Notes: generated by a model not told the origin, from the sequence alone. Shown: positions 18,428 through 28,020, counted from the stretch's first letter. The stretch: 64,000 bases of DNA from Pantoea sp. Lij88 (GCF_030062155.1 NZ_CP118269.1:2170001-2234000), one strand, 5' to 3'. Translations and numbers: made by a program.

Positions 18428-19944
18428 TCTTTCACCTGCCTGACCACATCAATGACGCTGCCATCGCGATACCGCACAACGCCCACGATGCGGGAAGTAA
18501 ACGCAATCGGCTTAGGTTCACCCGAAATGAGCAGCGCTTTCTGATAGAGTGTCCCGATATCCACCACCGGCAGACCGGCGGCGATCAGGCGCGCTTTCAC
18601 CTCCTGTCGGGCAGGATTTACAGCAATACCGTGGTCGGTAACCAGTACGTCAACGCTCTCGCCTGGGGTGACGCGCGTGGTGACCTGCCTGACTACGGTA
18701 GGAATGCGGCTGCGGATAAGAGGCGCCACCACGATGGTCAGATTAGCTGCGGCGGCCACGTCACAATGTCCGCCAGAGGCGCCGCGCATCACCCCGTCGG
18801 AGCCGGTCAGCACGTTCACATTGAAGTCGGTATCGATTTCCAGCGCGCTTAAGATGACGATATCAACACGATCGCAGCAGGCAGCTTTCGCGGCAGGATT
18901 GGCATAAACGCTGGTGGAGATTTCAACATGATCAGGATTTTTCGCCAGCGAAGCTCCCGCAGCCCCGTCAAAACTCTGGGTATCCAGCAGCTTTTTAATC
19001 AGCCCTTTTTCATGCAGATCCACAATGCTGCCAGTGATGCCGCCCAGGGCAAAGCTGGCCACAATGTTCTGTTTCCGCATCCGTGATTCCAGAAAACGGG
19101 TGCAGGCCGTTGAGGCCGCACCGGAACCCGTTTGCAGCGAAAAACCGTCGCGGAAAAAGCCGGAATGCTCGATCACATCGGCGGCAGAACGCGCAATCAT
19201 CAGCTCACGCGGATTACTGGTGACGCGCGCCGCACCGACGCTGATCTTTGCCGGATCGCCTACGCTGTCGATTTTGACAATGTAATCCACCTGATCCTGA
19301 ATAATGCTGGCGGGCATATACGGGAACGGCTCAATGCTCTCCGTCAGCAGCACCACCTTTCTGGCATATTTTGCATCAACCATCGCATAACCCAGCGAAC
19401 CGCAACGGGACAGGCCGCCGCTGCCGCTGGCATTGCCATATTCATCGCAGCAGGAGACGGCTAAAAAGGCGACATCAATAGTGATTTCGCCCTTTTCAAT
19501 CAGGTTGACTCTGCCGCCATGCGAGTGGATCTCTACCGGCTCTGCCATCAGGCCATGTGAAATCGCTTCGGCTAATTCACCCCGCATGCCGGAGGTGTAG
19601 ATTTTGGTGATGACGCCGGCTTTGATGTGTTCAATCAGTGGCGCGTTGCAGGTCATTAACGAGCTGGATGCCAGCGTCAGTCCCTTAAGGCCCTTTTCTG
19701 CCAGCTTCGCCATGACGTAATTAATGACTTTGTCACCTTCACGGAAGGCGTGATGAAAGGAGACCGTCATACCATCACGTAATGCGCAGCGGGCCAGAAC
19801 CTCATCAACCGTGTCAAAAAGTTTGCGCTGATATTTCTGGCGGCGATCTGCAAGATAAGGGGTCTGCGTGTTGGCACCGGTAAAAGGTTCATACTGCCGT
19901 GCGTTGCCGGACAGCGTCTGCAGGGCTTCAATTAAATGGCTCAT
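18424..19944 (-). CDS. citF: Citrate lyase alpha subunit (citrate:acetyl-ACP transferase)
   Basis: 506 residues, E. coli length about 510. CoA-transferase-like subunit that exchanges the acetyl on CitD for citrate. Family segments: MTVSFHHAFREGDKVINYVM, EIHSHGGRVNLIEKG, and the glycine-rich GSDGVMRGASGGHCDVAAAA near residue 390. Third enzyme gene of citCDEFXG, 32 bases after citE. Confidence 0.97.
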   Translation of the reverse strand: MSHLIEALQTLSGNARQYEPFTGANTQTPYLADRRQKYQRKLFDTVDEVLARCALRDGMTVSFHHAFREGDKVINYVMAKLAEKGLKGLTLASSSLMTCNAPLIEHIKAGVITKIYTSGMRGELAEAISHGLMAEPVEIHSHGGRVNLIEKGEITIDVAFLAVSCCDEYGNASGSGGLSRCGSLGYAMVDAKYARKVVLLTESIEPFPYMPASIIQDQVDYIVKIDSVGDPAKISVGAARVTSNPRELMIARSAADVIEHSGFFRDGFSLQTGSGAASTACTRFLESRMRKQNIVASFALGGITGSIVDLHEKGLIKKLLDTQSFDGAAGASLAKNPDHVEISTSVYANPAAKAACCDRVDIVILSALEIDTDFNVNVLTGSDGVMRGASGGHCDVAAAANLTIVVAPLIRSRIPTVVRQVTTRVTPGESVDVLVTDHGIAVNPARQEVKARLIAAGLPVVDIGTLYQKALLISGEPKPIAFTSRIVGVVRYRDGSVIDVVRQVKE

Positions 19945-19976
19945 GGTTTAATCCTGTTGTTCTGGGCTGAATGCAG

Positions 19977-20855
19977 CTACTGACGAACGCCGGAAGCGTT
20001 TTTACGTTCAATCACGACACGGGCATGGTTAATGATTGGCGCATCGATCATTTTTCCGTTCAGTGAAATCACCCCCAGCCCATGACGATCCCCCTCTTCG
20101 GCCGCTGCAATCACGCGCTCTGCGTAATCGACCTCTTCCTGAGTGGGCGCGTAGGCATTGTGCAGAATTTCAATCTGTCGTGGATTGATCAGCGATTTGC
20201 CGTTAAAGCCCATACGCTTAATCAGATCGACCTCTTTTAAAAAACCCGCTTCATCGTCAATGTCGGCATACACCACATCAAAGGCATCAATCCCTGCGCC
20301 GCGCGCAGCATGCAATACCGCGCAGCGCGCATAAAAAAGCTCGGTGCCGTCGCCACGTTCCGTCTGCATATCCATCACGTAATCAAATGCCGCCAGCGCA
20401 ATACCCATTAATCGCGGCGACGATTTAGCAATAGCCACCGCATTAATAACGCCGACCGCCGATTCAATCGCCGCCATCAGTCTGGTCGAACCGACAGGAC
20501 GTCCACACTCCGCCTCAATGCGGGCAATTTCCCCTTCAAGCTGATAAATATCATCCGGCGTGTCGGTTTTAGGTAAGCGAATAACGTCGACGCCCGCGCG
20601 TACCGCTGCTTCGGTATCTTTCAGCCCAAAAGGCGTATTCAGCGGATTAATCCTGACCACCGTTTCAATATCTTTATACATGGGATGCTGTAACGCATGA
20701 AAAACCAGCAAACGTGCGCTGTCTTTTTCTTTTAGTGAAACGGCATCTTCCAGATCAAACATAATGGAGTCAGGGCGATAGATAAAAGCTGTTGAGAGCA
20801 TTGCGGCACTTGAACCGGGTAAAAAAAGCATGCTGCGACGTAATTTCTTCATCAT
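19977..20855 (-). CDS. citE: Citrate lyase beta subunit (citryl-ACP lyase)
   Basis: 292 residues from ATG 20855, which overlaps the citD stop as ATGA. The frame extends further upstream inside citD, but the overlap start gives the family N-terminus [15 protein letters not shown]. Cleaves citryl-ACP to oxaloacetate and acetyl-ACP. TIM-barrel marks: MFDLEDAV (Mg ligands), [26 protein letters not shown], and [10 protein letters not shown]. The protein is a little shorter than E. coli CitE because the N-terminal extension is missing. Confidence 0.96.
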   Translation of the reverse strand: MMKKLRRSMLFLPGSSAAMLSTAFIYRPDSIMFDLEDAVSLKEKDSARLLVFHALQHPMYKDIETVVRINPLNTPFGLKDTEAAVRAGVDVIRLPKTDTPDDIYQLEGEIARIEAECGRPVGSTRLMAAIESAVGVINAVAIAKSSPRLMGIALAAFDYVMDMQTERGDGTELFYARCAVLHAARGAGIDAFDVVYADIDDEAGFLKEVDLIKRMGFNGKSLINPRQIEILHNAYAPTQEEVDYAERVIAAAEEGDRHGLGVISLNGKMIDAPIINHARVVIERKNASGVRQ

Positions 20856-21142
20856 AGTTTTTCCCACGCAATTTCTTTGCTCTCTGTTCCACGCAATATC
20901 GCCGTCTGCATTCTGGCCCGGATAACACAATTCAGCGCGCCTTTATCTTCGACAATAATTTCTCCCTGCGTAATATTAAAAGCAGAAAGTGTTTCTTTCA
21001 CCACGGCAGTAATCTGCTCGCCAAATTGTTTGTAAACTTCGCTGTTAACAGTAATATCCAGCCCGTCTTCAGCCGGGCTGACTTTGACAACCAGATCGCT
21101 GGATTCAAGCGTACCGGCTATGGCCGCCTTAACTATTTTCAT
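20852..21142 (-). CDS. citD: Citrate lyase gamma subunit (acyl carrier protein)
   Basis: 96 residues. Carries the phosphoribosyl-dephospho-CoA arm; the attachment Ser14 is in AGTLESSD. The acetyl thioester is made by CitC. Ends 4 bases into citE and lies 21 bases after citC. Confidence 0.96.
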   Translation of the reverse strand: MKIVKAAIAGTLESSDLVVKVSPAEDGLDITVNSEVYKQFGEQITAVVKETLSAFNITQGEIIVEDKGALNCVIRARMQTAILRGTESKEIAWEKL

Positions 21143-21163
21143 TTTAATTTCCTGGACAGTAAA

Positions 21164-22243
21164 TTATCCGACGTTTGCCAGATTGTAGTCTGACTGTTTA
21201 AAGGGGTGACGTGACAGCCATCGGATTAAAAATGGCAGCGTGGTGGCTGGCACCATTCGTGTAACCGCCTCCATATCATTTCTCTCTAATGACTTTCTTA
21301 CCGCAGAGGCCGATATCGGAAGGTTATTCTCATCCGTCACTCTGGTTATTTCGTTAACTTTAATCGGGGCTTCTGCCATTATCGTTTCATCTTCCAGCCA
21401 GTGATGCATCGCAAAATTATATTGCGCGGTGACTTTACAAAAAGGCTCGGTTCCCACAAAGCGCTGCCGGATATTTAACGCAGGCGCGATGTGGCGACGG
21501 AACAGCATTAAATCGATAGCGGCATAGACCTCATTAACAATCTGCTTTTCTTTGAGAAAGTAGCCAGGAAAGGTTCCCCGCGAAATAATATATCGGGAGC
21601 CGGGATGAACCGTGACATTAGGTAAATGACGTGAGCCCTCCTTTACCATGGCTAAACGATCCTGAAAGGAGAACGTCGACAAATCTTCCTCGACCACAAA
21701 GATATGAAGCCAGTCGCAGGCTTTTGCCGCCTGCTCAATCAGATAAAAATGCCCGGAGGTAAACGGATTGGCATTCATCACAATCGCGCCAACGTTGCTG
21801 ACGTTAACCTGGTGATGTTTACGCAGCTTCCTGCAGTAGTGATGGATGCCCACAGGCGTGTTCTCCATCAGTGTGGCCCGGTTATCGAGTGTCACCAGAG
21901 GATAAAAACCGCATCCCCGGAAGGCTTTCACATTGCAGGGCGTGGTCAGGAGAAAAAGCTGATGCTCGCCATTCTGAATCGCCTGCGCCTCCGCTTCGTG
22001 AATCACTTTCAGACCCAGCGAGGTGCTGCGCCAGGCGGCATCCACAGCGATGCACTTTAACGTACTCCCGGCAATCCCTGCACAGGCCACCAGATGGCGT
22101 TTACAGCGCGCAATGACGAACTGTTCGATATCATCATCCATACCCAGTCCATTACTCTTAAGAAACAGGGCAATCTCTTCTCGCAGAGTCCCGCTGTGCG
22201 TTTCAACCGTTTCAAACGTCAGCGACGGGTCGCTATACATCAT
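21164..22243 (-). CDS. citC: Citrate lyase synthetase (acetate:citrate-lyase ligase) CitC
   Basis: 359 residues. N-terminal GNAT-like domain (about 1-140) and C-terminal nucleotidyltransferase domain with IVMNANPFTSGHFYLIEQAA, holding the H-x-G-H-like nucleotide motif (here SGHFYL), and a late ISASAVRKSL equivalent to ISSTxVR. Activates apo-lyase by acetylating the prosthetic thiol with ATP and acetate. First gene of the cit set proper, 50 bases after the FAH-family gene. Confidence 0.95.
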   Translation of the reverse strand: MMYSDPSLTFETVETHSGTLREEIALFLKSNGLGMDDDIEQFVIARCKRHLVACAGIAGSTLKCIAVDAAWRSTSLGLKVIHEAEAQAIQNGEHQLFLLTTPCNVKAFRGCGFYPLVTLDNRATLMENTPVGIHHYCRKLRKHHQVNVSNVGAIVMNANPFTSGHFYLIEQAAKACDWLHIFVVEEDLSTFSFQDRLAMVKEGSRHLPNVTVHPGSRYIISRGTFPGYFLKEKQIVNEVYAAIDLMLFRRHIAPALNIRQRFVGTEPFCKVTAQYNFAMHHWLEDETIMAEAPIKVNEITRVTDENNLPISASAVRKSLERNDMEAVTRMVPATTLPFLIRWLSRHPFKQSDYNLANVG

Positions 22244-22293
22244 GTTTCTCCTGAAAATATCTGATGATCACCTCCTCCCGTACCTGCCGGAAA

Positions 22294-23157
22294 TCAGGAT
22301 GCCTGCAGATCGTGCTGCGGATCTGACTCCACAATCGTATTGGTTAAGTGCCCGATATTTTCAATCACGACGTCGACCTGGTCGCCTTCGTACATAAAGA
22401 GTGGCGGCGTACGTTTTTTGCCGACGCCCCCCGGAGAGCCGGTAATAATGACATCACCGGCATTGAGTGAAGTGAAGGTGCTGATGTAGCTAATCAGGTC
22501 GGCAACCTTATGGATCATACTGCCGGTGGAATCATCCTGAACCAGCCTGCCATTGAGCCAGGTCTGAATCGACAGCGCATGGGGATCCGGGATTTCATCC
22601 GCCGTCGTCATGCAGGGCCCGAAAGCGCCAGTATGGGGCCAGTTTTTCCCGGCGGTGAACCAGGCATGCTGCCAGTCCCGCACAGAGCCATCCATGTAGC
22701 AGCTGTAGCCAGCCACATGCTGCATGGCATCACTTGCGGCGATATTGATACCCGGCTTGCCAATAATGACGGCCAGCTCTCCTTCATAATCAAATTCGTT
22801 TGATAAGGCGGGTTTGACGACCGGTGTCGCATGACCCGTCTGCGAGTCAGGAAAACGAATAAACAGCGTGGGGGCATCACAGGTTTCCGCAAACTCCCTG
22901 CGTTTCTCCGCATAATTCATGCCGACACAAAATATCTTCTCTGGCACTTCAATGACGGGCAGAAAAATAATATCACTCGCCATGACATCGACAGGATAGT
23001 CCTGATATTGCCGGGCAATGTCGATCGCATCCTGCTGAAGCAAGGCTTTCAGGTCAGGACAGAGATGACCCATTTTCTCACCCAGATCGATAATGCCGTT
23101 CTCAGTAAAAATACCGTAGCTTTTATGACCGTGATGGCTGTAGCTGGTTAATTTCAT
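22294..23157 (-). CDS. Fumarylacetoacetate hydrolase-fold enzyme, possible oxaloacetate decarboxylase
   Basis: 287 residues. N-terminal small domain, then the FAH catalytic domain (about 75-285). Metal-binding acids are visible in NEFDYEGELAVIIGK and MDGSVRDWQ; the C-terminal ITGSPGGVG and YEGDQVDVVIENIGHL are typical. The superfamily includes acylpyruvases, decarboxylases and hydratases; FAHD1-type members decarboxylate oxaloacetate. Directly upstream of citC in an operon that makes oxaloacetate, and with no OadGAB pump genes nearby, an oxaloacetate decarboxylase role is an attractive inference; hydrolysis of an acylpyruvate is the alternative. Confidence 0.85.
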   Translation of the reverse strand: MKLTSYSHHGHKSYGIFTENGIIDLGEKMGHLCPDLKALLQQDAIDIARQYQDYPVDVMASDIIFLPVIEVPEKIFCVGMNYAEKRREFAETCDAPTLFIRFPDSQTGHATPVVKPALSNEFDYEGELAVIIGKPGINIAASDAMQHVAGYSCYMDGSVRDWQHAWFTAGKNWPHTGAFGPCMTTADEIPDPHALSIQTWLNGRLVQDDSTGSMIHKVADLISYISTFTSLNAGDVIITGSPGGVGKKRTPPLFMYEGDQVDVVIENIGHLTNTIVESDPQHDLQAS

Positions 23158-23235
23158 AATAAAACCTGCTTGTCGTATTTAATGCTTTCGGGTTCACGCC
23201 GTGTAATACGGCGTGAACAATCGTTTATTCTGCTG

Positions 23236-24477
23236 CTATTTCAGCGGTGCGACGGGGACCAGCTTCTTTTGTTCATTGCCGGATAGTGATGTCGCGACAA
23301 CCGCAGCCACCACAAGCAGTGTAATAATAAAGCCGGTCATTCCATGCCAGCCGGTGGCGTGGAAAACAAGGCCATTGACGAAGCCAATCAGTGAACCGCC
23401 CATGTAGTAGAAGAAAAGATAGAGCGCAACGGCCTGACCACGGGCGTGGGTGGCATTCTTACTGACCCACCGCAGACCAATAGAGTGACAACCAAAGAAG
23501 CATCCTGTGAAAATGACCGCGCCGACAATAAAGACGACAACGTTATCCACCAGCGTCAGCAGCATCCCCAGGGCCATGATGGCGAAGAGCGTTCTGAGCA
23601 CATTCATGCTGCCATATTTTTCGGCAAAGCGGCCGGCCTGAGGCGCAGTAAAGAAACTCAACGCAAAGCTGAAGGAGATCAGGCCCGCATTGGCATGAGA
23701 GATATTGAACGGTTCGCCTTTCAGGAAGAAGGCCAGATAGTTATAGAGCGACGTGAAGACACCAAAGATGATGAAGCTGATAATAAATACCCGGGAGAGA
23801 TTTTTGTTTTTAAAATGCTCAGCCGCGCCCTTCACGACACACAGAACGTTGAGGTTTTCCGTCGGCTTAAAGTTTTTGGAGGCTGGCAGCAGAAAGTTAA
23901 CCAGAATCGCGACGACGATCAGGCTGACGGCAAAACCGTAGAAAATGGTATTGATTGAAATATGGTCAATCAGCTGGCTGGCAATAATACGACCGGACAT
24001 GCCGCCCATCGAGTTCCCAAACACAAAGTAGCCGGTGACCACTCCCGCGACAACGGGCGCGACCTCCTCACTGATATAGGCGGTTGCCGCTGCAGCAATG
24101 CCACTGAGTGCCAGCCCGATGACTGCACGCAGTGCCACTAACAGTGTCCAGGATTGCGCCAGCGGACAAAGCAGGGTCAATATCCCGCCCAGTAGCAGAG
24201 AAACGATAATCAGTTTTTTTCTGCCATAGTGATCGGCTAAGGTTCCGGTAAATAGCAGGCCGAACGCCAGCATTGCCGTCTCTGCGGAGAGAATGATACT
24301 GACCTGACTGACAGGAATATCATATTCAATCGCCAGAACCGGCAGCAGCGGCTGAATAAAGAACAGAGAGGCTAATTCGGCCAGTCCGGATAAAGCCAGT
24401 GCCAGAATAATACGAATGTAAGCACTGGCTTTAATCTCACCCGCGGGTTTGGTTTGTTTATCGGTAGTTATAGTCAT
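23236..24477 (-). CDS. MFS transporter, YnfM-like
   Basis: 413 residues, 12 membrane segments. MFS motif A is visible as GTLADHYGRKK after segment 2. General resemblance is to the YnfM-type drug/metabolite permeases. Second gene of the operon, 83 bases after the PrpF-like gene and 78 before the FAH gene. Together with the DASS protein at the far end this gives the operon two transporters, one plausibly for uptake and one for product or substrate exchange. Confidence 0.88.
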   Translation of the reverse strand: MTITTDKQTKPAGEIKASAYIRIILALALSGLAELASLFFIQPLLPVLAIEYDIPVSQVSIILSAETAMLAFGLLFTGTLADHYGRKKLIIVSLLLGGILTLLCPLAQSWTLLVALRAVIGLALSGIAAAATAYISEEVAPVVAGVVTGYFVFGNSMGGMSGRIIASQLIDHISINTIFYGFAVSLIVVAILVNFLLPASKNFKPTENLNVLCVVKGAAEHFKNKNLSRVFIISFIIFGVFTSLYNYLAFFLKGEPFNISHANAGLISFSFALSFFTAPQAGRFAEKYGSMNVLRTLFAIMALGMLLTLVDNVVVFIVGAVIFTGCFFGCHSIGLRWVSKNATHARGQAVALYLFFYYMGGSLIGFVNGLVFHATGWHGMTGFIITLLVVAAVVATSLSGNEQKKLVPVAPLK

Positions 24478-24560
24478 AACATCCTCATTACTATTTTGGG
24501 TACAGGGCGCTATAGCCCGTATGACCTAAATTTTTTATTTAATAGTTCAGGAGGGGGTAA

Positions 24561-25649
24561 TTAAATTGCTTCTGAAATAGCCGCATCCGGAACGCAGACG
24601 ACGCCTTCAAAAAGTTTCCGGCACGTTCTGATGACAGCGGCCCGTGTCTTTTCAATTTCATTGCTCTCGTTGGTTAACGAAACAGAAATTTTTCCGCCGG
24701 GATGTTCAATATCAATAATACTGGTGTACGTTGTCTTAGGCTGTCCTGAAATAATCTTCCAGGCTACAGAGCCTTCAATCCGTGTTGCTGTAGAAATACC
24801 AATGGATCCGGTAATCGCCAGCGATCGGTGGCAGGCATGCGGCATAAAGTAACGGACGTTAATGGTACCACCCGCCTGGGGTTTGCTCAGAAGGACCGGC
24901 TTAGGGATCACTTTGTCAGAGACGTCACCGAACCCCATCGCTCTGCCAGCCTGACGACGGATATGCTCCAGACGCGTCATAAATGCGCGGTCAGATTCCA
25001 GCTCTGCCGGTTGCTCAAAACCCGTTTTACCCAGCTGTGCAGCCTCGATAAGTACCATTGGCATGGCCATATCAATGCAGGTCACCTCTGCCTCGTCGAT
25101 GCGATCGATGACGTTACCGGTTGGCAGTAGTTTTCCGGTCTTACAGCCGGCAGAATTAAGGAATGTAAGTCCTACAGGGGCTGCAGCACCCGGCACGCCA
25201 TCAATGTGGGTGTCGCCTTCATAACTCACAAGAAGATCCGGTGTCTGGACTTCAGCATCAACCAGAGTACCGGTGTTGAGGTTGCGAATACGCACGGTGG
25301 TGACGGGACTTTTTGCGCTGACCAGCCCCTTTTCAATGGCGAAAGGTCCTACAGCACACAGCATGTTTCCGCAGTTGGGTGTGGTATCAACACGTCGCTC
25401 GTTGACCATGACCTGTACGAACAGATAGTCAACATCTGCATCGGAACAGGTTGACGGGCTGACGATAGCGACTTTGCTGGTCTGGGGACTTCCTCCGCCA
25501 ATCCCATCAATTTCGAGTTCATGACCTGCACCCATCAGACTAAGCAGCACGGCATCGCGCTCCTCAATGTTATCGGGCAAGTCGCTGGCCAGAATAACCG
25601 GTCCTTTAGATGTACCGCCACGCATTAGTACGCAAGGAATCTTCAGCAT
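24561..25649 (-). CDS. PrpF/GalD-family isomerase (candidate aconitate isomerase or 4-oxalomesaconate tautomerase)
   Basis: 362 residues, two-domain diaminopimelate epimerase-like fold. Family marks: LMRGGTSKGPVI at the N-terminus, TPNCGNMLCAVGPFA with one likely catalytic Cys, and SAGCKTGKLLPTGN with the other. Close relatives isomerise C=C bonds of carboxylates: GalD (4-oxalomesaconate), PrpF (2-methylaconitate; trans-aconitate has been bound in its structure). E. coli YbhH sits beside YbhI (DASS) and YbhJ (aconitase-like) with divergent LysR YbhD, a parallel arrangement. In this context trans- to cis-aconitate isomerisation is the preferred inference. First gene of the operon. Confidence 0.9.
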   Translation of the reverse strand: MLKIPCVLMRGGTSKGPVILASDLPDNIEERDAVLLSLMGAGHELEIDGIGGGSPQTSKVAIVSPSTCSDADVDYLFVQVMVNERRVDTTPNCGNMLCAVGPFAIEKGLVSAKSPVTTVRIRNLNTGTLVDAEVQTPDLLVSYEGDTHIDGVPGAAAPVGLTFLNSAGCKTGKLLPTGNVIDRIDEAEVTCIDMAMPMVLIEAAQLGKTGFEQPAELESDRAFMTRLEHIRRQAGRAMGFGDVSDKVIPKPVLLSKPQAGGTINVRYFMPHACHRSLAITGSIGISTATRIEGSVAWKIISGQPKTTYTSIIDIEHPGGKISVSLTNESNEIEKTRAAVIRTCRKLFEGVVCVPDAAISEAI

Positions 25650-25733
25650 GTTGTTTTCTCATTTCGCCTGGTGATAAGAACAGCGTCAAGATTCCACAGC
25701 ATGATCAGGAATTCTAATGTCTAATTTCACGTC

Positions 25734-25756
25734 ATTAATACGCTTTACGCATAAAT
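25734..25756. promoter_or_regulatory. Candidate LysR operator in the divergent region
   Basis: Imperfect dyad ATTAATACG-N5-CGCATAAAT (7 of 9 arm positions pair) in the 159-bp gap between the isomerase gene and the LysR gene. Position and AT-rich interrupted dyad fit a LysR-type recognition site, but no experimental consensus for this regulator is available. Confidence 0.4.
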
Positions 25757-25808
25757 ACCCGCTGGGTTAGTGTGGGTGAAATAAAATAACGATAAGGCGT
25801 AAAATTTA

Positions 25809-26735
25809 ATGCAGCATGAACTTCAGGGCATACAAGCTTTTGTTAAAATTGCAGAAATCGGATGTTTTACAAGAGCATCTCACTTCCTTCACATTTCACA
25901 ACCTGCGTTAACACGCAGAATTAAAAAACTTGAGGAAAGTCTGGGGACGGTATTATTTGAACGTTCAACAAGAAAGATAAAACTCACCGCGGTTGGCAGA
26001 GAGTTTTTACCTAAGGCAAAGAATTTAATCGATTTCTATGAAAGTTCGATTCTGAATATTAAGGAGATGGCCACACACCAGAGCGGGTTTATTACGTTAT
26101 CCTGTCTGCCTACCGCCGCATTCTACTTTCTGCCTTCCGCGATCAAAGATTATAACAATCACTACCCTAACATTCGTATTCGAATTCTGGAGCACACTGC
26201 CAGCGACTGTCTTGAAGCAGTGCTAAATGGCGATGCAGATTTCGGCATAAATATGATAAACATCACACATCCAAATATCGATTTTACTGCGCTGGTGAAT
26301 GAACCCTTTGTTCTGGCCTGCCGTCGCGATCACCCACTGGCACAAAAGCAGCTGGTTTCGTGGCAGGATCTGGCGGGTTTAACGCTGATTGGTGTCCGGC
26401 GTTCAAGCGGTAACCGGTCGCTGATTGACCAGGCGCTGGAGGAGGTGGCGTTTAAGCCAGACTGGTTTTACGAAGTCAGGCATCTCTCCACCTCGCTCGG
26501 CATGGTAGAAGCAGGTCTGGGGGTTGCGGTGGTGCCGAATCTGGCGATGCCACTGAATGAACACCACATTCTGGTCAGTCGTCCGCTGGTTGAGCCGGTT
26601 ATCCGGCGAACGCTGGGTCTCGTTCAGCGGCGGGAAACGGTGCTCAGTCCGGCCGCTGAAAAGTTCAGAGAACGACTCTTACAACTCTGGTCTCAGGAAG
26701 CCAACAGCCCCTGGATTGGTAAGTTCACTAACTGA
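25809..26735 (+). CDS. LysR-type regulator of the tricarboxylate operon
   Basis: 308 residues. N-terminal winged HTH (IAEIGCFTRASHFLHISQPALTR then RIKKLEESLG), C-terminal effector-binding domain with the GLGVAVVPNLAMP segment. Divergent from the twelve-gene operon with a 159-bp shared region, the standard arrangement for a LysR activator responding to a pathway substrate. E. coli YbhD occupies the equivalent place next to ybhH. The 5' third is visibly more AT-rich than the rest of the gene. Confidence 0.9.
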   Translation: MQHELQGIQAFVKIAEIGCFTRASHFLHISQPALTRRIKKLEESLGTVLFERSTRKIKLTAVGREFLPKAKNLIDFYESSILNIKEMATHQSGFITLSCLPTAAFYFLPSAIKDYNNHYPNIRIRILEHTASDCLEAVLNGDADFGINMINITHPNIDFTALVNEPFVLACRRDHPLAQKQLVSWQDLAGLTLIGVRRSSGNRSLIDQALEEVAFKPDWFYEVRHLSTSLGMVEAGLGVAVVPNLAMPLNEHHILVSRPLVEPVIRRTLGLVQRRETVLSPAAEKFRERLLQLWSQEANSPWIGKFTN

Positions 26736-26747
26736 AGTCGCCTTCGT

Positions 26748-26774
26748 CAGAAATCAGGCATGACCTGATTTCTG
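26748..26774. terminator. Inverted repeat between convergent genes
   Basis: Perfect 11-bp arms CAGAAATCAGG / CCTGATTTCTG with a 5-base loop between the LysR stop (26735) and the MFS stop (26779). Likely bidirectional terminator, though without a clean T-tract. Confidence 0.55.
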
Positions 26775-26778
26775 TGAA

Positions 26779-28020
26779 TTAGTGGCGTTTTTCCATCTGT
26801 ATCCAAAATACCGCGATGCTCAGCAGTAAACAGATAACCGCACTGACGCTGAACAGCAAATCCACGGCCAGATTCAGACTGGCATGATCCACCACCACAC
26901 CTGACAGCACAGGCACCCAGTTAGCGATATAGGCAAGGACATAGAACAACGAAATCAGTTTTGCGTGACTGGCAGCCGGGGAGATCATATTTACCAGGGT
27001 CGCGCTTCCCACAAAGATCGCGCCATAGGAATATCCGGCCACGAGCAGTCCTGAGCATGCCCATACTAAAGAGTGGGTGCTGATAGCCCAGGTAAAAAAC
27101 ACAATCGAAATGGCCTGAGTAAGACAGCCGGCAGCCAGAGACGTGCGAGCGCTAATGCGGCGGCTCAAAATCTGACTGATACCGGCCACCACTAAATAGA
27201 CCGCAATCACGTAGCCATACACACCCTGACTATGAATGCCGAGCAGATGCTCCGATACCGCCGGTCCAATCGACAAAATACTGGCGGCAAACGCCCAACT
27301 CATAAACAGAGCGCCAGCACACAGGAAAAAACGTCTGCCCGTCGCTTGCAGCCCGGCTTTAAGTGTCGTATCCGCTGAAATGGCAGACGAGGATGGCGCA
27401 ACCCTGGGTTGGTCGTGATGGCGCGCTGGCCAGCTAAAACGTAATCCGATAAGGGCAATCGCAGCCGTGATCATAATCAGCAGAAACGGCAACGTCTGGC
27501 TGTGGAAATTTGCCTGAATCGCCACGCCACTAAAAACTGGCCCCAGAGCCAGACCGGTGGTGAAAGAAAGCGTTGCGAGTAGAGCTGCAGCTTTACCGCC
27601 ATCTTTAGGGCCAAAACGCAAAAGGGCAATATTAGCTGCACCGGTTAATGCCCCGGTACCTACGCCCGCCAGCAGGCGTGCCATAAACAGGCAGGCAAAT
27701 GAATCGGCGAGGGAAAACAGCAAGGCTCCCGCGAAGACGGCCAGTAGCGCAGGCATCATCAGGCTGCGCAGGTCGGCAACTTTCCCTGCAAGATTTCCTA
27801 CGCTGAACAACGCAATCAAAACGCCTGCCGCATACGCGCCATAGATAATCGTCAGGCTGACGGCGGTTAAGCCCAGTTGCTGTTGATAGAGAGGATAAAG
27901 CGGCGTTGGCGCACTGCTGTTTAATAAGGCAGCGACCAGAGCCAGTGCAATGAAGCATAAAGCGCGCGTCTTTGACCTGGCGTTATTTGATCTGTCTGCC
28001 ACGTAATTAACTTCTGACAT
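26779..28020 (-). CDS. MFS transporter
   Basis: 413 residues, 12 membrane segments; start ATG 28020 has AGGA 9 bases upstream and is preferred over the in-frame ATG at 28047. Motif A is degenerate (GNLAGKVADLRS). General MFS drug/metabolite exporter type; substrate unknown. Divergent from a LysR gene 347 bases away, which is its probable regulator. Confidence 0.85.
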   Translation of the reverse strand: MSEVNYVADRSNNARSKTRALCFIALALVAALLNSSAPTPLYPLYQQQLGLTAVSLTIIYGAYAAGVLIALFSVGNLAGKVADLRSLMMPALLAVFAGALLFSLADSFACLFMARLLAGVGTGALTGAANIALLRFGPKDGGKAAALLATLSFTTGLALGPVFSGVAIQANFHSQTLPFLLIMITAAIALIGLRFSWPARHHDQPRVAPSSSAISADTTLKAGLQATGRRFFLCAGALFMSWAFAASILSIGPAVSEHLLGIHSQGVYGYVIAVYLVVAGISQILSRRISARTSLAAGCLTQAISIVFFTWAISTHSLVWACSGLLVAGYSYGAIFVGSATLVNMISPAASHAKLISLFYVLAYIANWVPVLSGVVVDHASLNLAVDLLFSVSAVICLLLSIAVFWIQMEKRH

